DNA of 64,000 nucleotides from an uncultured Methanomassiliicoccales archaeon (GCA_934702355.1 CAKUXX010000004.1:96553-160552), one strand, 5' to 3'. Shown: positions 18,286-27,187, numbered from the stretch's first letter. Numbers and translations are program-made. Notes: generated by a model not told the origin, from the letters alone.

Positions 18286-19983
18286 TACGGCGATGTATGC
18301 CGTGGTGTTGCTCTTCTTGGAATCGGAGGGTTCCTGGGGGAACTCGAATGTTCCGACGGTGACCTCCACATTCCAAAGCGCATGCTCCGCGACCACGAGG
18401 GGCGAAGCGGTGTTCGAGGGGCATGTCGTCTTGTTCTTCCCATCATCCGACTTGATCGTACCCATGGTGATCTCCTCGGTTCCGAGGGAGTAGAGTCCGG
18501 CGTTGTTCGCATCGTTGATCGTTCCGACGGGTATGATGAGCGTACCGTCGGCTGCGTAAGCCTGTCCGTTGCGGAGAACGGACACATCCTTGGATGCGAG
18601 CACGTAGAGCAGGGAGGCCTTGCCGTCGGCATCGGTGTATGTTCCCGCCACGGTCCTTCCGCCTTCGATGGCGGACGGCCCCATGTTCTCGTTGAACACG
18701 AAGGACACCTTGGAAGCAGAGCCGATGTCGCTGCCCGCGAATGTGAGGTATCCTGCGGCCTTTCCATTCATATCGTAGATGAATCCGATGTAGGTCTTCT
18801 CGGATATGACGATGGTCGAGGGGTCCTCGAGCAGATATCCGAGGTAGTATGCGACACCGTTGATGTTCATCAGGGTGCCTGTGTTCCTGCAGGTGTACTG
18901 GCCGCTGTCCTCTCTGAAGCTCTCGTCGAAGGTCTCCCTGTCGTATTTGACCCAATGGCTTGTACCGATCTCGTAGGCGGAGAACTCCTTGTCGCCGATC
19001 AGGAGGACGCAGGTCCTTCCGTCGATCTTGACGACATCCCCGTTGCGGTATGTCTTGGCGTTTTCGCCTTCTCCGATGACGAGGGGGTTCCTGTAGACGG
19101 ACATGTCCGCCTTGGTGATGGACGGCACAAGCGTCGCATCCTTTCCGCCGAGGCCTGCTACGATCATCTCCAGTTCCTTGAGGGTGAGTGTGTAGTCTTT
19201 GGACGACACTGTGAGTCCGGAGACCTTTCCGCCCTCGAAGATGACGGTTTTGTCCGATGATTCGATCTGTCCGTAGCTATATGCGGTCACGATGCAGGTC
19301 AGCTTGCCGACGACAGTGGTGTTCTCCGTGCCCTCGCTCTTGACGACATCGAACGTCATCGAACCGTTCTTCCCGGCACGGTCGCTGGCGGTACCTGCGA
19401 CGGCTGCTTTGAACTCGGTGCCCTCGCTCTTGACTGCTTTCAGCGTTCCGTCGGTACCGGTGGCCGTCTTGAAGTTCGGGATCCATGTGGTGTTGAGCCA
19501 TGTGGTGATCTCGGCCTCGGTGTTCCTGTCCTCCATGAGGACGCTGCATTCGATGCTCTTGTAGTCGAACACGGTGGTGATCTTGCATCCGACGGTGGCC
19601 GTTATCTGGTCTGTCGAATCGGTTATAGTGAATTTGTAGAGTCCCTCGGTCCCGTTTTTGTTATCGGGTGTCCCCGCGACAGCGGCTTTGAACTCGACCT
19701 TCTTGATGCTGAGGTTCTTGTGATAGTCCGCAGCCAGAGGTGTCTCGTTTACGGTTATCTTTGTCCAGTCCACGCCGGTCAGCCATGTTTCCTTGACCCA
19801 TTTCTCGACTTCGGCCTCTGTGTTGGCCTTGTCCATGCCGATCTTCGGTGCATCAAGCTGTTCACTAATGTCTGTAACTGTCGATTCCGTCTCGGCGGCA
19901 TCGACCGGACATGTGAATAATGCACAAGCCAGCAGCATCGCTACCGCTAGTGCCGATAATGTCAGTTTTCCCATCCTGTCCAT
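18274..19983 (-). CDS. secreted surface protein with two tandem repeat domains, C-terminus frameshifted
   Basis: About 569 residues. The N-terminus MDRMGKLTLSALAVAML is a signal peptide with a likely cleavage before AETES. Two tandem domains of about 95 residues follow, each opening with NTEAEV/NTEAEI and containing EFKAAVAGT, then a Gly/Thr-rich beta-strand region to the end. The frame ends at AYIAVAAA, just where a membrane anchor should begin, and that anchor is found in the next frame (18224-18285). An in-frame ATG at 20034 would add 17 residues before the signal; 19983 is preferred because a purine-rich GGAGAG precedes it. Probably an anchored cell-surface or adhesin-like protein. I know no closer family. 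Confidence 0.75.
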   Translation of the reverse strand: MDRMGKLTLSALAVAMLLACALFTCPVDAAETESTVTDISEQLDAPKIGMDKANTEAEVEKWVKETWLTGVDWTKITVNETPLAADYHKNLSIKKVEFKAAVAGTPDNKNGTEGLYKFTITDSTDQITATVGCKITTVFDYKSIECSVLMEDRNTEAEITTWLNTTWIPNFKTATGTDGTLKAVKSEGTEFKAAVAGTASDRAGKNGSMTFDVVKSEGTENTTVVGKLTCIVTAYSYGQIESSDKTVIFEGGKVSGLTVSSKDYTLTLKELEMIVAGLGGKDATLVPSITKADMSVYRNPLVIGEGENAKTYRNGDVVKIDGRTCVLLIGDKEFSAYEIGTSHWVKYDRETFDESFREDSGQYTCRNTGTLMNINGVAYYLGYLLEDPSTIVISEKTYIGFIYDMNGKAAGYLTFAGSDIGSASKVSFVFNENMGPSAIEGGRTVAGTYTDADGKASLLYVLASKDVSVLRNGQAYAADGTLIIPVGTINDANNAGLYSLGTEEITMGTIKSDDGKNKTTCPSNTASPLVVAEHALWNVEVTVGTFEFPQEPSDSKKSNTTAYIAVAAA

Positions 19984-20088
19984 TTCCCATCTCTCCGTCC
20001 CATTCGGGGAGACGACGACGATCCGAATGACCATCGTCCCAATCCAGTATCAGTGATTCCGGGTATTTAGGATTCACCTGGGGCGCAT

Positions 20089-21732
20089 TCATTCCGAAAG
20101 TCTGATAAGATAGTATTTTGCATCCCTGCGGGTCCCGGTCATGCCGATGAGGCCGGATCTCTTCAGGGCGGTAAGCGCATTGCTGATCCTGTAGTATCTC
20201 TGATTATCGGTCAGATCCGACGGGAAAAGTGCGGAGACATGCTCAGATATCTCCATCCTATCCACCTGTCCGCATTCGCCTATGAATCTCAATATCTCCT
20301 GTTTGAGGTCGTATGTTTTGTATTCGGGCGTACGGATTTCCGTTGAATGGGATCCATTTCCGAGTATCAGATCGGGATAACGACCTGATACGAATCTTCT
20401 TGCGATGAAGCGGTCGGCATCATCGCGGGGGATGACCCTTCCTTTCTGGACCATGTCCAACAGGACTATGTCTCCGAATGTCAGATCGGGATTGTCCGCA
20501 AGTATGTCCGCATAATGGTTGCTGGTTACCTTTCCGATGATTCTGACTTTGACATGACCGTTTGAAAGGTCGTAGTCGGGAAGAGGGAACGAACGTTTGA
20601 TCTGGCATCTGAACATCTTCACGATGCCACCTCCCGCGACATCAACCATTCCCAGCTTGAACATGGCCTCTGCCAGGCATCTGTTGCGATAGAATCTTGC
20701 AGGGGAGTCCCTGGTCAGGACATCGGATATCGATTCGGGGATGAAGAAACCCGCGTTAGAGAATGTTATGCTCTCCCTGTCCTGTTCCATGATGGTTATG
20801 AATTCCGAGCGCAGATAGTCCTGGTGTGCGACGCAGTTGTTCAGAGCTTCTCTTATCATTGCGGGGTCGTACACATCCATGCGTTCCAGTGACATGGCAT
20901 TCCCTCTGAACACCTCATACCTCGCGTTGTGGATGTCGGAGCAGATCCTCTCCATCGACAGGATGAACGGGATGCTGTACAGTTCGCTCTCCATGGTCGT
21001 GGAGTCTGATGAACAGAGGATCCTCCTTATTCCGACGGATATATCCGCGAGCAGGAAAACAGACTCTTCTTTTCCCAGAAGGATAAGGGCAGCATTTGTG
21101 ATGGAACCGTCTGCAGATGCGAGTCCCATCTTTCTTAGGAATGTCATATCATCCCATCCGTCGCATTCTGTGGCTTCGGACGGGCGGTTGTTCACATACA
21201 TCCTCCGTGCAAGGGACAATGCATCATGGTCGATGTCGTCGATCGTCGCATCTGCTACTGTCTTTCTACTCCAATCCGGAATCCCCTCCCCCATTATCCT
21301 TATGCGTTTCTCATCGGTCAGGGGGATGACGCTGTCGCCCTGTCTTTCATACGAGATCCCTTTGAACGTCGTCGGTACGCCGTATTGGCAAGGGGGTATC
21401 TCGAAGATCAAGGTCCTCTTGCCGTCTACGAAGCGTTCATGGATATCACGATAAGACAATCTGTTCCCTGTCTGTTCCGATATGTAGAATTTCAGTTTGT
21501 TGCGACTTTCTACGGATTCAAGGTATGTGCTGTTGACGCATTCCCCGTTGTCTGTGATCCCGAAAAGCATCCATGCCGCATCTGCATTTTTGAGATTGGC
21601 CTCGTTGGATAATGCTGAGAAATATCTTCCCATATCGTCTTTGTCCAGATTCTTGCGATCCTTGAACTCTATGATCTCGGATTCGTGTGCATCTGTTATG
21701 ATTTTTTTGAGGAGGGAATCAACAGACTCCAT
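20089..21732 (-). CDS. AlbA_2/Schlafen-type ATP-binding protein with winged helix
   Basis: A 547-residue putative transcriptional regulator of the AlbA_2 plus HATPase_c_4 type. The N-terminal part has the AlbA_2 pattern (ESEIIEFKD near residue 17, then AWMLFGITDNGE). The central part has the GHKL-like block REALNNCVAHQDY followed by ITFSNAGFF and AGGGIVKMF. The C-terminal 70 residues have a winged-helix pattern (RMEISEHVSALF and RISNALTALKRSG). Family members are often encoded in accessory or defence regions; direct targets are unknown. The gene and its upstream region are AT-rich, and a 24-base palindrome precedes the start. Confidence 0.8.
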   Translation of the reverse strand: MESVDSLLKKIITDAHESEIIEFKDRKNLDKDDMGRYFSALSNEANLKNADAAWMLFGITDNGECVNSTYLESVESRNKLKFYISEQTGNRLSYRDIHERFVDGKRTLIFEIPPCQYGVPTTFKGISYERQGDSVIPLTDEKRIRIMGEGIPDWSRKTVADATIDDIDHDALSLARRMYVNNRPSEATECDGWDDMTFLRKMGLASADGSITNAALILLGKEESVFLLADISVGIRRILCSSDSTTMESELYSIPFILSMERICSDIHNARYEVFRGNAMSLERMDVYDPAMIREALNNCVAHQDYLRSEFITIMEQDRESITFSNAGFFIPESISDVLTRDSPARFYRNRCLAEAMFKLGMVDVAGGGIVKMFRCQIKRSFPLPDYDLSNGHVKVRIIGKVTSNHYADILADNPDLTFGDIVLLDMVQKGRVIPRDDADRFIARRFVSGRYPDLILGNGSHSTEIRTPEYKTYDLKQEILRFIGECGQVDRMEISEHVSALFPSDLTDNQRYYRISNALTALKRSGLIGMTGTRRDAKYYLIRLSE

Positions 21733-21773
21733 GATTTGTTATTTATTTACCACTTATTTAATTATTTTTTTAA

Positions 21774-21797
21774 TTAATTATTTATTTAAATAATTAA
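21774..21797 (-). promoter_or_regulatory. AT-only palindrome upstream of the AlbA_2 gene
   Basis: Two perfect 11-base arms (TTAATTATTTA and TAAATAATTAA) with a TT spacer lie 53 bases (centre) before the start. The surroundings are nearly pure A+T, so a chance palindrome is more likely here than elsewhere. Confidence 0.35.
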
Positions 21798-21849
21798 AAA
21801 ATTAATCATTAAAAGTTTGGGACATGACTGACATCACATTCAAACCTAG

Positions 21850-21883
21850 TCGAAATTTCACGTACATGTACGTAAAATTTCGA
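21850..21883. repeat. 34-bp palindrome abutting the stop of DUF4143 ATPase 4
   Basis: The arms read TCGAAATTTCACGTACA and its complement with one mismatched pair, core ACGTACATGTACGT. The palindrome ends one base before the TAA stop of the minus-strand ATPase gene. The same 25 bases recur in the same orientation on the other side of that gene, at 23141-23165. Confidence 0.7.
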
Positions 21884-23128
21884 TTACAGGTCGAGACTGT
21901 TCTCATCCAGAAGGAACTGGCGGATTCCGATGTTCAGTATGCCGCCCTCATCCATATAGGGGTAGATGTCGTCGCCGGTCACGACGATCTTCTTGAAGTC
22001 ATCACCTATTTTGGAGAAGACTTTCGTTTCCTGCTCCCTCTTATTCTCATCGGGGATCATGTACGCAGATTGGACGTAGTACCTTCTATCCCCTTTGTTG
22101 GCAACGAAGTCCACTTCCAACTTCACACTTTCCCTCTTGCCGTCCACGGTGGGGCGGATCTCCACCACCCCAACATCGACCATGTACCCCCTCGACCTGA
22201 GCTCGTTGTAGATGATGTTCTCCATGATGTGGGGCATATCCATCTCGCGGAAGTTCAGCTGGGCGTTCCTCAGGCCGATGTCCGATATGTAGTACTTCAT
22301 CGGAGAGCCGATGCCTTTCCTTCCTTTGATGTCGTAGCGTTTCGCCTTCTCGAACATGTACGTCTCCTCCAGAATGTCCAGATATCTGTTCACCGTATCA
22401 TCGGCGACCGATGAACGATATTTTGTGCGGAGGGTGTTGGAAAGGTTCAGGGGATTGGTCAGTGAACCTATCGACGAAGACAGAGAATCGATGATCTGGG
22501 ATAGTTCATCGGGTTTGCGGATGCCGTATCTCTCGATCATGTCCTCCTTGTAGACATGTTCCATAAGGTCTTTCAGATACTCGATCTTCTGCTCGGGGGT
22601 GTGCATCTCCACTGTTTCCGGCATCCCTCCGAAACGGGTGTATTCCTTCCATGCATCATCTCCCTCGTAAGCGGAGGCGAATTCCGCGAAGCTGAGCGGT
22701 TGTACATGGACCCTGTCACCCCTTCCTCTGAATTTGGTACGTACATCCGAAGAGAGGAACTTCGAGTTGCTGCCTGTCACATAAACATCCAGATCTCTGT
22801 CCTTGACCAAGGTGTTCACGGCATCTTCGAAATCCTCGACCATCTGTATCTCGTCCAAAAGGACGTAGCATTCCCCTTTGCATGAGGTCCTTTCTCTGAC
22901 GTATTCGGTGAGTGCGGTCGGATCGCGGAGCGGTTTGTTGATCGCCTCCTCCAGAGAGACGGCGATGATGTTCTCCTCCGGGACACCTTCCGAAAGAAGA
23001 TGGTTGCGGAACAGGGTGAACAGGAGATAGGACTTTCCGCATCTTCTGATGCCGGTGATGACCTTCGGCTTCCCGTTGCGTTTTCTGACGATGAGTCTCC
23101 GTAGATATCTATCGCGGGCTATTTCCAT
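21884..23128 (-). CDS. AAA ATPase with C-terminal DUF4143 domain (paralogue 4)
   Basis: A 414-residue fourth paralogue. Walker A is GIRRCGKSY at residues 26-34, with Tyr in place of the usual Thr after GKS, and Walker B YVLLDE ends at about 93. VTGSNSKFLS follows, then a helix-rich middle part and the DUF4143 motifs LEVDF and YYVQS. It lies 11-15 kb from the other three and is bracketed by two copies of one palindrome, one touching its stop codon and one 15 bases before its start. Function unknown. The bracketing suggests either a self-binding operator with a second copy or a small transferable unit. Confidence 0.85.
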   Translation of the reverse strand: MEIARDRYLRRLIVRKRNGKPKVITGIRRCGKSYLLFTLFRNHLLSEGVPEENIIAVSLEEAINKPLRDPTALTEYVRERTSCKGECYVLLDEIQMVEDFEDAVNTLVKDRDLDVYVTGSNSKFLSSDVRTKFRGRGDRVHVQPLSFAEFASAYEGDDAWKEYTRFGGMPETVEMHTPEQKIEYLKDLMEHVYKEDMIERYGIRKPDELSQIIDSLSSSIGSLTNPLNLSNTLRTKYRSSVADDTVNRYLDILEETYMFEKAKRYDIKGRKGIGSPMKYYISDIGLRNAQLNFREMDMPHIMENIIYNELRSRGYMVDVGVVEIRPTVDGKRESVKLEVDFVANKGDRRYYVQSAYMIPDENKREQETKVFSKIGDDFKKIVVTGDDIYPYMDEGGILNIGIRQFLLDENSLDL

Positions 23129-23142
23129 TCAGATCCCTACTC

Positions 23143-23172
23143 GAAATTTCACGTACATGTACGTATAATTTC
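23143..23172. repeat. 30-bp palindrome upstream of DUF4143 ATPase 4
   Basis: Core ACGTACATGTACGT, arms pairing over 30 bases with two mismatched pairs, centre 29 bases before the start codon at 23128. It shares a 25-base direct repeat with the palindrome at 21850-21883. The remaining bases to 23370 hold nothing recognisable. Confidence 0.7.
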
Positions 23173-23370
23173 TAATAACCACATTCGATTATAAGTGTTG
23201 CCATATATAATCCTGTCAGACCGAACGGAAGGATCGTTACGGTTGACCATGCATCAGTTCGGCATGAGGTTCATATTCCGCATAGCTTTCATATGCCGGT
23301 CATAGAGAATAGAGCGATGATCTGAATCAGAAGGAATCCGATGTTCGATTGTGATCGGTTGAAAAAAGAG

Positions 23371-23402
23371 TGTAATCGGTTTCGTAGGAGGGTTTCCCCT
23401 CC
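23371..23402 (-). terminator. terminator of the TBP gene
   Basis: On the minus strand GGAGGG and CCCTCC pair around a GAAA tetraloop (23387-23402), with a run of six T residues about 10 bases further on. It begins six bases after the TBP stop. Confidence 0.6.
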
Positions 23403-23407
23403 TGGGA

Positions 23408-23956
23408 TCAGACCATCAGGCTTGCGGACCTGAGCTCTGCGGCGATCTTGTCCACGGCACGTGTGACGTCCTCGGGGACCTTCGCGCCGGTGCAGACCAT
23501 CTTGCCGGATCCGAACAGAAGGACGACGACCTTGGGATCGTCGAGCCTGTAGACGAGACCGGGGAACTGCTCAGGCTCGTATTCGACCTTCTCGAGTCCG
23601 AGGGTGATGGCCACGGTGTTCAGGTTGATCTCCTGCTCGAGGTCGGACGATGCGACGATGTTCTGAACCTCGATCTTGGGCTCGATGGTGATCTTGACGT
23701 CGGCTTTCTCCAGGTCTTTGGCGACCTTGCTGATGGCGACTTTGACGTCGTCACGGCATTTGGCTCCGGTGCATACGACCTTTCCGCTTCTGAAGATCAG
23801 AGTGGCGGTCTTCGGCTCCTTGAGCCTGTAGACGAGACCGGGGAACTGCTGAGGGTTGTATTCCGCGCCCTCAAGCGCATCTTCAATCTTGTTCAGGTCG
23901 AGTTCCTGTCCAAGGTATGTCGAGGCTACCACGTTCTCTATGTTCATTTTAGCCAT
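23408..23956 (-). CDS. tbp: TATA-box-binding protein
   Basis: General transcription factor that recognises the TATA box and recruits TFB and RNA polymerase. The 182 residues consist of the two imperfect direct repeats of the saddle fold: the blocks FPGLVYRLKEPK and FPGLVYRLDDPK, and GKVVCTGAK and GKMVCTGAK, recur about 90 residues apart. Length is typical of archaeal TBP, with no acidic tail beyond SLMV. A GGTGA Shine-Dalgarno site lies six bases before the ATG, and a TATA box precedes it. Presence of TBP confirms that the window is archaeal. Confidence 0.97.
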   Translation of the reverse strand: MAKMNIENVVASTYLGQELDLNKIEDALEGAEYNPQQFPGLVYRLKEPKTATLIFRSGKVVCTGAKCRDDVKVAISKVAKDLEKADVKITIEPKIEVQNIVASSDLEQEINLNTVAITLGLEKVEYEPEQFPGLVYRLDDPKVVVLLFGSGKMVCTGAKVPEDVTRAVDKIAAELRSASLMV

Positions 23957-23984
23957 CTTTTCACCAAATGGGGCTATTTAAATA

Positions 23985-23995
23985 CTATTTATAAA
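23985..23995 (-). promoter_or_regulatory. TATA box of the TBP gene
   Basis: The minus strand reads TTTATAAATAG about 30-40 bases before the start, giving a leader of about 10 bases that includes the ribosome binding site. Confidence 0.5.
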
Positions 23996-24072
23996 CCTTT
24001 TCATATATGCGACCGATTGCAGACAGAATGAGCGATATCGGACTCAGGTAATTGACAAGGGATGAAGAATGG

Positions 24073-24143
24073 AGTCGAGGGAGGGGATCGAACCCCCGTC
24101 TGCGGATCTGCAGTCCGCCCCATAGCCACTGTGGTACCTCGAC
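24073..24143 (-). tRNA. tRNA-Cys (anticodon GCA)
   Basis: On the minus strand a complete cloverleaf: acceptor GTCGAGG pairs with CCTCGAC, anticodon arm GCGGA-CTGCAGA-TCCGC has anticodon GCA, and the T arm contains GTTCGATCC. The discriminator base is U, as usual for tRNA-Cys. No CCA is encoded. Length is 71 bases and there is no intron. Confidence 0.95.
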
Positions 24144-24251
24144 GCAGGACTCCCGATTGTTTGGTCATATAAAAGCATTGCTTGGAATCGGCATGCTCCG
24201 AAGGCCAACGAGACAGTTCAGAACATATACAGGGGCGGGAATCCGCATGAT

Positions 24252-25082
24252 ATGCATTGCAAGGACGTCTCCATGCACGACGTGGACATCCCGCTGGACG
24301 AGGAATCCATATCTAAGCTGATGGATGGCTGGGTGTCGTATGTCCGCACGGAGGACCTGGTCCTGAGGAACGGCAACAGGTATGCCGTGTTGGAGCTCAG
24401 GAAGAAGGAGGGAGCGGGGCTGTTCAGGGAGCTGGACGGCTACAGGATCGTCTCCCTTCCCGAGGACACGGTGTTCCTCGATATCCCGGACGCGGACGTC
24501 CTCAACACGCCCGAGATGGCCGCGGTCCAGGCACGTCATCCCGGCAAGACCGTCATTGTCAGAGGGATGTTCTCCCACATCAATTACATAAAGGACCTGG
24601 AGCCGGTGAGGCTGATGGTCATCGACAGCGTCCCGCCCAGCCCCTCCAAGCTCGGTGTACTGGTATCGAGGGCACTGGCATCCGGATTCGTGGACCATCC
24701 TATAATCCAGGAGGATGTAATCATCGACATGGCGTCGAAGATCCCGGAGGTCCGCACATCGGAGGTCATGTTCCCGTGCAGGGTGTCCAACCTGTCCGCG
24801 GACATGCCGTATTCATTCCTCGACGACGCCCCGGCCGATCCGGGTGACGTCACCCTTATCGGATGCCATCTGTCCAAGAGGATATTCACTTCTCTGTACG
24901 GGCGCGACGTGCCCTTCATAAACGTGTGTCCGGCGGATTATGTCGATCCCGATGTGAAGACCATCGTCAAATGCTGCAAGGTGAAGAACGGTCACGAGAT
25001 CGAAGGCAACACAGCAAGGGTGCCGTGGGGAGCGACAGTCCCCGAAGTGGTGGACGCGATCAACGATCTCTTCTCGCATTGA
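24252..25082 (+). CDS. conserved hypothetical protein, Cys-containing
   Basis: A 276-residue soluble protein that I cannot assign. It has an N-terminal mixed alpha/beta region (YAVLELRKKE), a central segment HINYIKDLEPVRLMVIDSVP, and a C-terminal third with cysteines in GCHLSKR, NVCPADYV and VKCCKVKNGH that could bind a metal or Fe-S centre. The composition and high-GC codon use match the core genome, so it is probably a lineage gene rather than an import. It is divergent from tRNA-Cys and overlaps the end of the convergent TPR gene by 23 bases. An in-frame ATG at 24273 is a possible alternative start. Confidence 0.75.
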   Translation: MHCKDVSMHDVDIPLDEESISKLMDGWVSYVRTEDLVLRNGNRYAVLELRKKEGAGLFRELDGYRIVSLPEDTVFLDIPDADVLNTPEMAAVQARHPGKTVIVRGMFSHINYIKDLEPVRLMVIDSVPPSPSKLGVLVSRALASGFVDHPIIQEDVIIDMASKIPEVRTSEVMFPCRVSNLSADMPYSFLDDAPADPGDVTLIGCHLSKRIFTSLYGRDVPFINVCPADYVDPDVKTIVKCCKVKNGHEIEGNTARVPWGATVPEVVDAINDLFSH

Positions 25083-25488
25083 AGAGCTCGCGGCCCTTGT
25101 TGAAAGCCTTGTATCCTTCCTCGGCCTGACCTGCCTTGCAGAGCAGTTCCCCGAGCTTGTACCAGGAATCCGCATCGTTCGGATTCGATTCCAGGTGGAG
25201 CCTGATGTGTGCGATCGCCTCTTCGAGCTTTCCTTTCGATGCGAGGCTGGTGCTGTGCGAGCGGCCGTTGGTCTCCTCGTCGCGGACGCGGATCATCTCC
25301 TTCCGCGCCTTGTTGAGGAGCACGTCCATGGAACTCTCGGACAGCCAAGGACATCTGTTCCCGATCATCTCGCGGAAACGGGCCGCCTTCACGGGGTCTA
25401 TCTCGCACTCGATCCCAACGAAGATGTCACGGGGAACATCGATTGTGTTGTTCCCGTGAATGACCGTAATGTGGCCTGCCTGTGCCAT
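25060..25488 (-). CDS. small tetratricopeptide-repeat protein
   Basis: A 142-residue protein with one recognisable TPR pair near the C-terminus (ADSWYKLGELLCKAGQAEEG) after an N-terminal domain of unknown type. It is the last gene of the pyrD-pyrK cluster: its ATG follows the pyrK stop by two bases, with AGGTGA formed over the pyrK stop codon as ribosome binding site. The link to pyrimidine synthesis may be only positional. Its 3' end overlaps the convergent 24252 gene by 23 bases. Confidence 0.75.
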   Translation of the reverse strand: MAQAGHITVIHGNNTIDVPRDIFVGIECEIDPVKAARFREMIGNRCPWLSESSMDVLLNKARKEMIRVRDEETNGRSHSTSLASKGKLEEAIAHIRLHLESNPNDADSWYKLGELLCKAGQAEEGYKAFNKGRELFNARRDR

Positions 25489-25490
25489 GT

Positions 25491-26264
25491 TCACCTGAAG
25501 TTGATGTTGCGTCCGCAGGCATCCCTGTGGCATCTTCCGAATTCGGTGAGCTTCTCGATCTGGGCTGTGCGGAAGACGGGACCGTCCTTGCAGACCCTGG
25601 AGTCGTCCATGACGCAGCATCCGCAGACCCCTGCGCCGCATTTCATGTACCTCTCCATGGAGAGCTGGCATTCGATGCCGAGTTCCTGGCATGCTTTGAA
25701 TGTGAACCAGAGCATGACCTCCGGGCCGCATGCGATGATGCAATCGTAGTGCTTGGCCGCGACCTTCTCCTTCATCAGCTGCACGGCGTTCCCGTGGAAT
25801 CCCATGCTGCCGTCGTCGGTGGCGATCCATACGTTCTCCGACGATGCGCGGGCCCTGTCGGCCATGATGACGTCTCTGGACGAGCGGGCGGCTATGATGG
25901 TGTCCGCGCCGGTCTGCGTCACGGCGGGCATGATTGATGCCGTACCGACGCCTCCTCCGATGATCAGGACGTTCCTGTCCGAGAGGTCGTATCCGTTCCC
26001 GTAGGGTCCGCGGATCCTGAGCCTGTCGCCGGCCTTCAGCTGGTGTATGGCCTTCGTCGCATCCCCGATCGCCTTGACAGTGACGCTCTTGGTGTCCCCG
26101 TCGATACCGGATATGGACATGGGGATCTCGTCGATCCCGGGCACCCATATCATGATGAACTGGCCAGGTCTGGCCTCGGCCTTCCAATCGAATATGAAAG
26201 TCTTGGTGTCGTAGCATTCGTCCACGACCTCTTTGATCACAACGACATCACTCATGTGCGACAC
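25491..26264 (-). CDS. pyrK: dihydroorotate dehydrogenase electron transfer subunit
   Basis: Iron-sulfur flavoprotein partner of class 1B dihydroorotate dehydrogenase, passing electrons from PyrD to NAD+ in the cytoplasm. The 257-residue protein has an FAD-binding beta-barrel (RPGQFIMIW near residue 32), the NAD-binding GGGVGTAS at 103-110, and the [2Fe-2S] ligands Cys209, Cys214, Cys217 and Cys225. Its start lies 17 bases inside the end of pyrD, so the two subunits are translated together. Confidence 0.93.
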   Translation of the reverse strand: MSHMSDVVVIKEVVDECYDTKTFIFDWKAEARPGQFIMIWVPGIDEIPMSISGIDGDTKSVTVKAIGDATKAIHQLKAGDRLRIRGPYGNGYDLSDRNVLIIGGGVGTASIMPAVTQTGADTIIAARSSRDVIMADRARASSENVWIATDDGSMGFHGNAVQLMKEKVAAKHYDCIIACGPEVMLWFTFKACQELGIECQLSMERYMKCGAGVCGCCVMDDSRVCKDGPVFRTAQIEKLTEFGRCHRDACGRNINFR

Positions 26265-27153
26265 CTCTCATGGAAGCGATGGATGAGTATCCGTATTCGT
26301 CCATGAATGCGGACAGACCCTCGTTCACATCTGTGAACACCTGCGGTCCCACCGTTCCGACCGCGCTGCCGATCTGGAATGCGGATGCACCGGCCATTAT
26401 GTACTCGGCGGCATCCCTCCAGGTGGATATCCCTCCGACACCGATGACGGGGATGTCCAGCACCGTTGTGAGGTCGTAGACCGCCCTGACCCCCACGGGT
26501 TTGACCGCGGCTCCGGACAGGCCTCCGAATTTGTTGCTCAGGAGAGGTTTCCCGAATTCGGGGACTATGACCATGGCCTTCAGCGTGTTTATGGCGACGA
26601 CGGCGTCTCCTCCCGCTTCCTGCACGGCCATTCCGATGCTTGGAAGGATGTGAGTGTTGGGTGTGAGCTTGGCCCATACGGGGACGGAAACAGCGGATTT
26701 GACGGCGGATACTATGTCCTTTACCATGTCGGGGTCGGTCCCGACCTCCATGCCGTATCCCTTCGCATGGGGGCAGGAGAGGTTGAGTTCGACCGCGACC
26801 GCTCCGTAATCCTCCATCTTGCCTGCGAGGGCCGAGAAATCGTCGGGTCCGGCGCCGTATATCGATCCGATGACAGGTCCTTTGGGGACTGCGACCTCCA
26901 TCTCCTCGCGGAAAAGTTCGATACCGGGGTTCGGAAGTCCCATCGCGTTGACGTATCCTCCGGAGACCTCTGTGAAACATGGGTTGGCGTGTCCTGCATG
27001 CGGTTCGAGACCCACAGATTTGGTCACGACCGCACCTGCTCCGCATTCCATCATGCGGACCATCGACGGTCCGGTCTCATCCATGATACCCGATGCGACC
27101 ATGCCGGGTTTCTCAAGCACGATGCTTCCAATCTCCGTCCTCAGCGACGCCAT
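26248..27153 (-). CDS. pyrD: dihydroorotate dehydrogenase, class 1B catalytic subunit
   Basis: Oxidises dihydroorotate to orotate in pyrimidine synthesis, using FMN. About 301 residues from this start form one TIM barrel. The catalytic base is Cys127 in NLSCPHAKG, the mark of class 1 enzymes; the adjacent pyrK makes it class 1B. FMN phosphate binding is by GVGGI and GSAVGT near the C-terminus. The frame extends upstream to 27204, but the homologous start is MASLRTEIG at 27153. Confidence 0.93.
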   Translation of the reverse strand: MASLRTEIGSIVLEKPGMVASGIMDETGPSMVRMMECGAGAVVTKSVGLEPHAGHANPCFTEVSGGYVNAMGLPNPGIELFREEMEVAVPKGPVIGSIYGAGPDDFSALAGKMEDYGAVAVELNLSCPHAKGYGMEVGTDPDMVKDIVSAVKSAVSVPVWAKLTPNTHILPSIGMAVQEAGGDAVVAINTLKAMVIVPEFGKPLLSNKFGGLSGAAVKPVGVRAVYDLTTVLDIPVIGVGGISTWRDAAEYIMAGASAFQIGSAVGTVGPQVFTDVNEGLSAFMDEYGYSSIASMRGVAHE

Positions 27154-27187
27154 GCCATTGTGATGACGGGGCAGATAAATAAGTTGT

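Noticed and set aside
22356..22885. Plus-strand frames opposite DUF4143 ATPase 4
   Set aside because: They are shadows; Walker A, Walker B and DUF4143 motifs are all on the minus strand.
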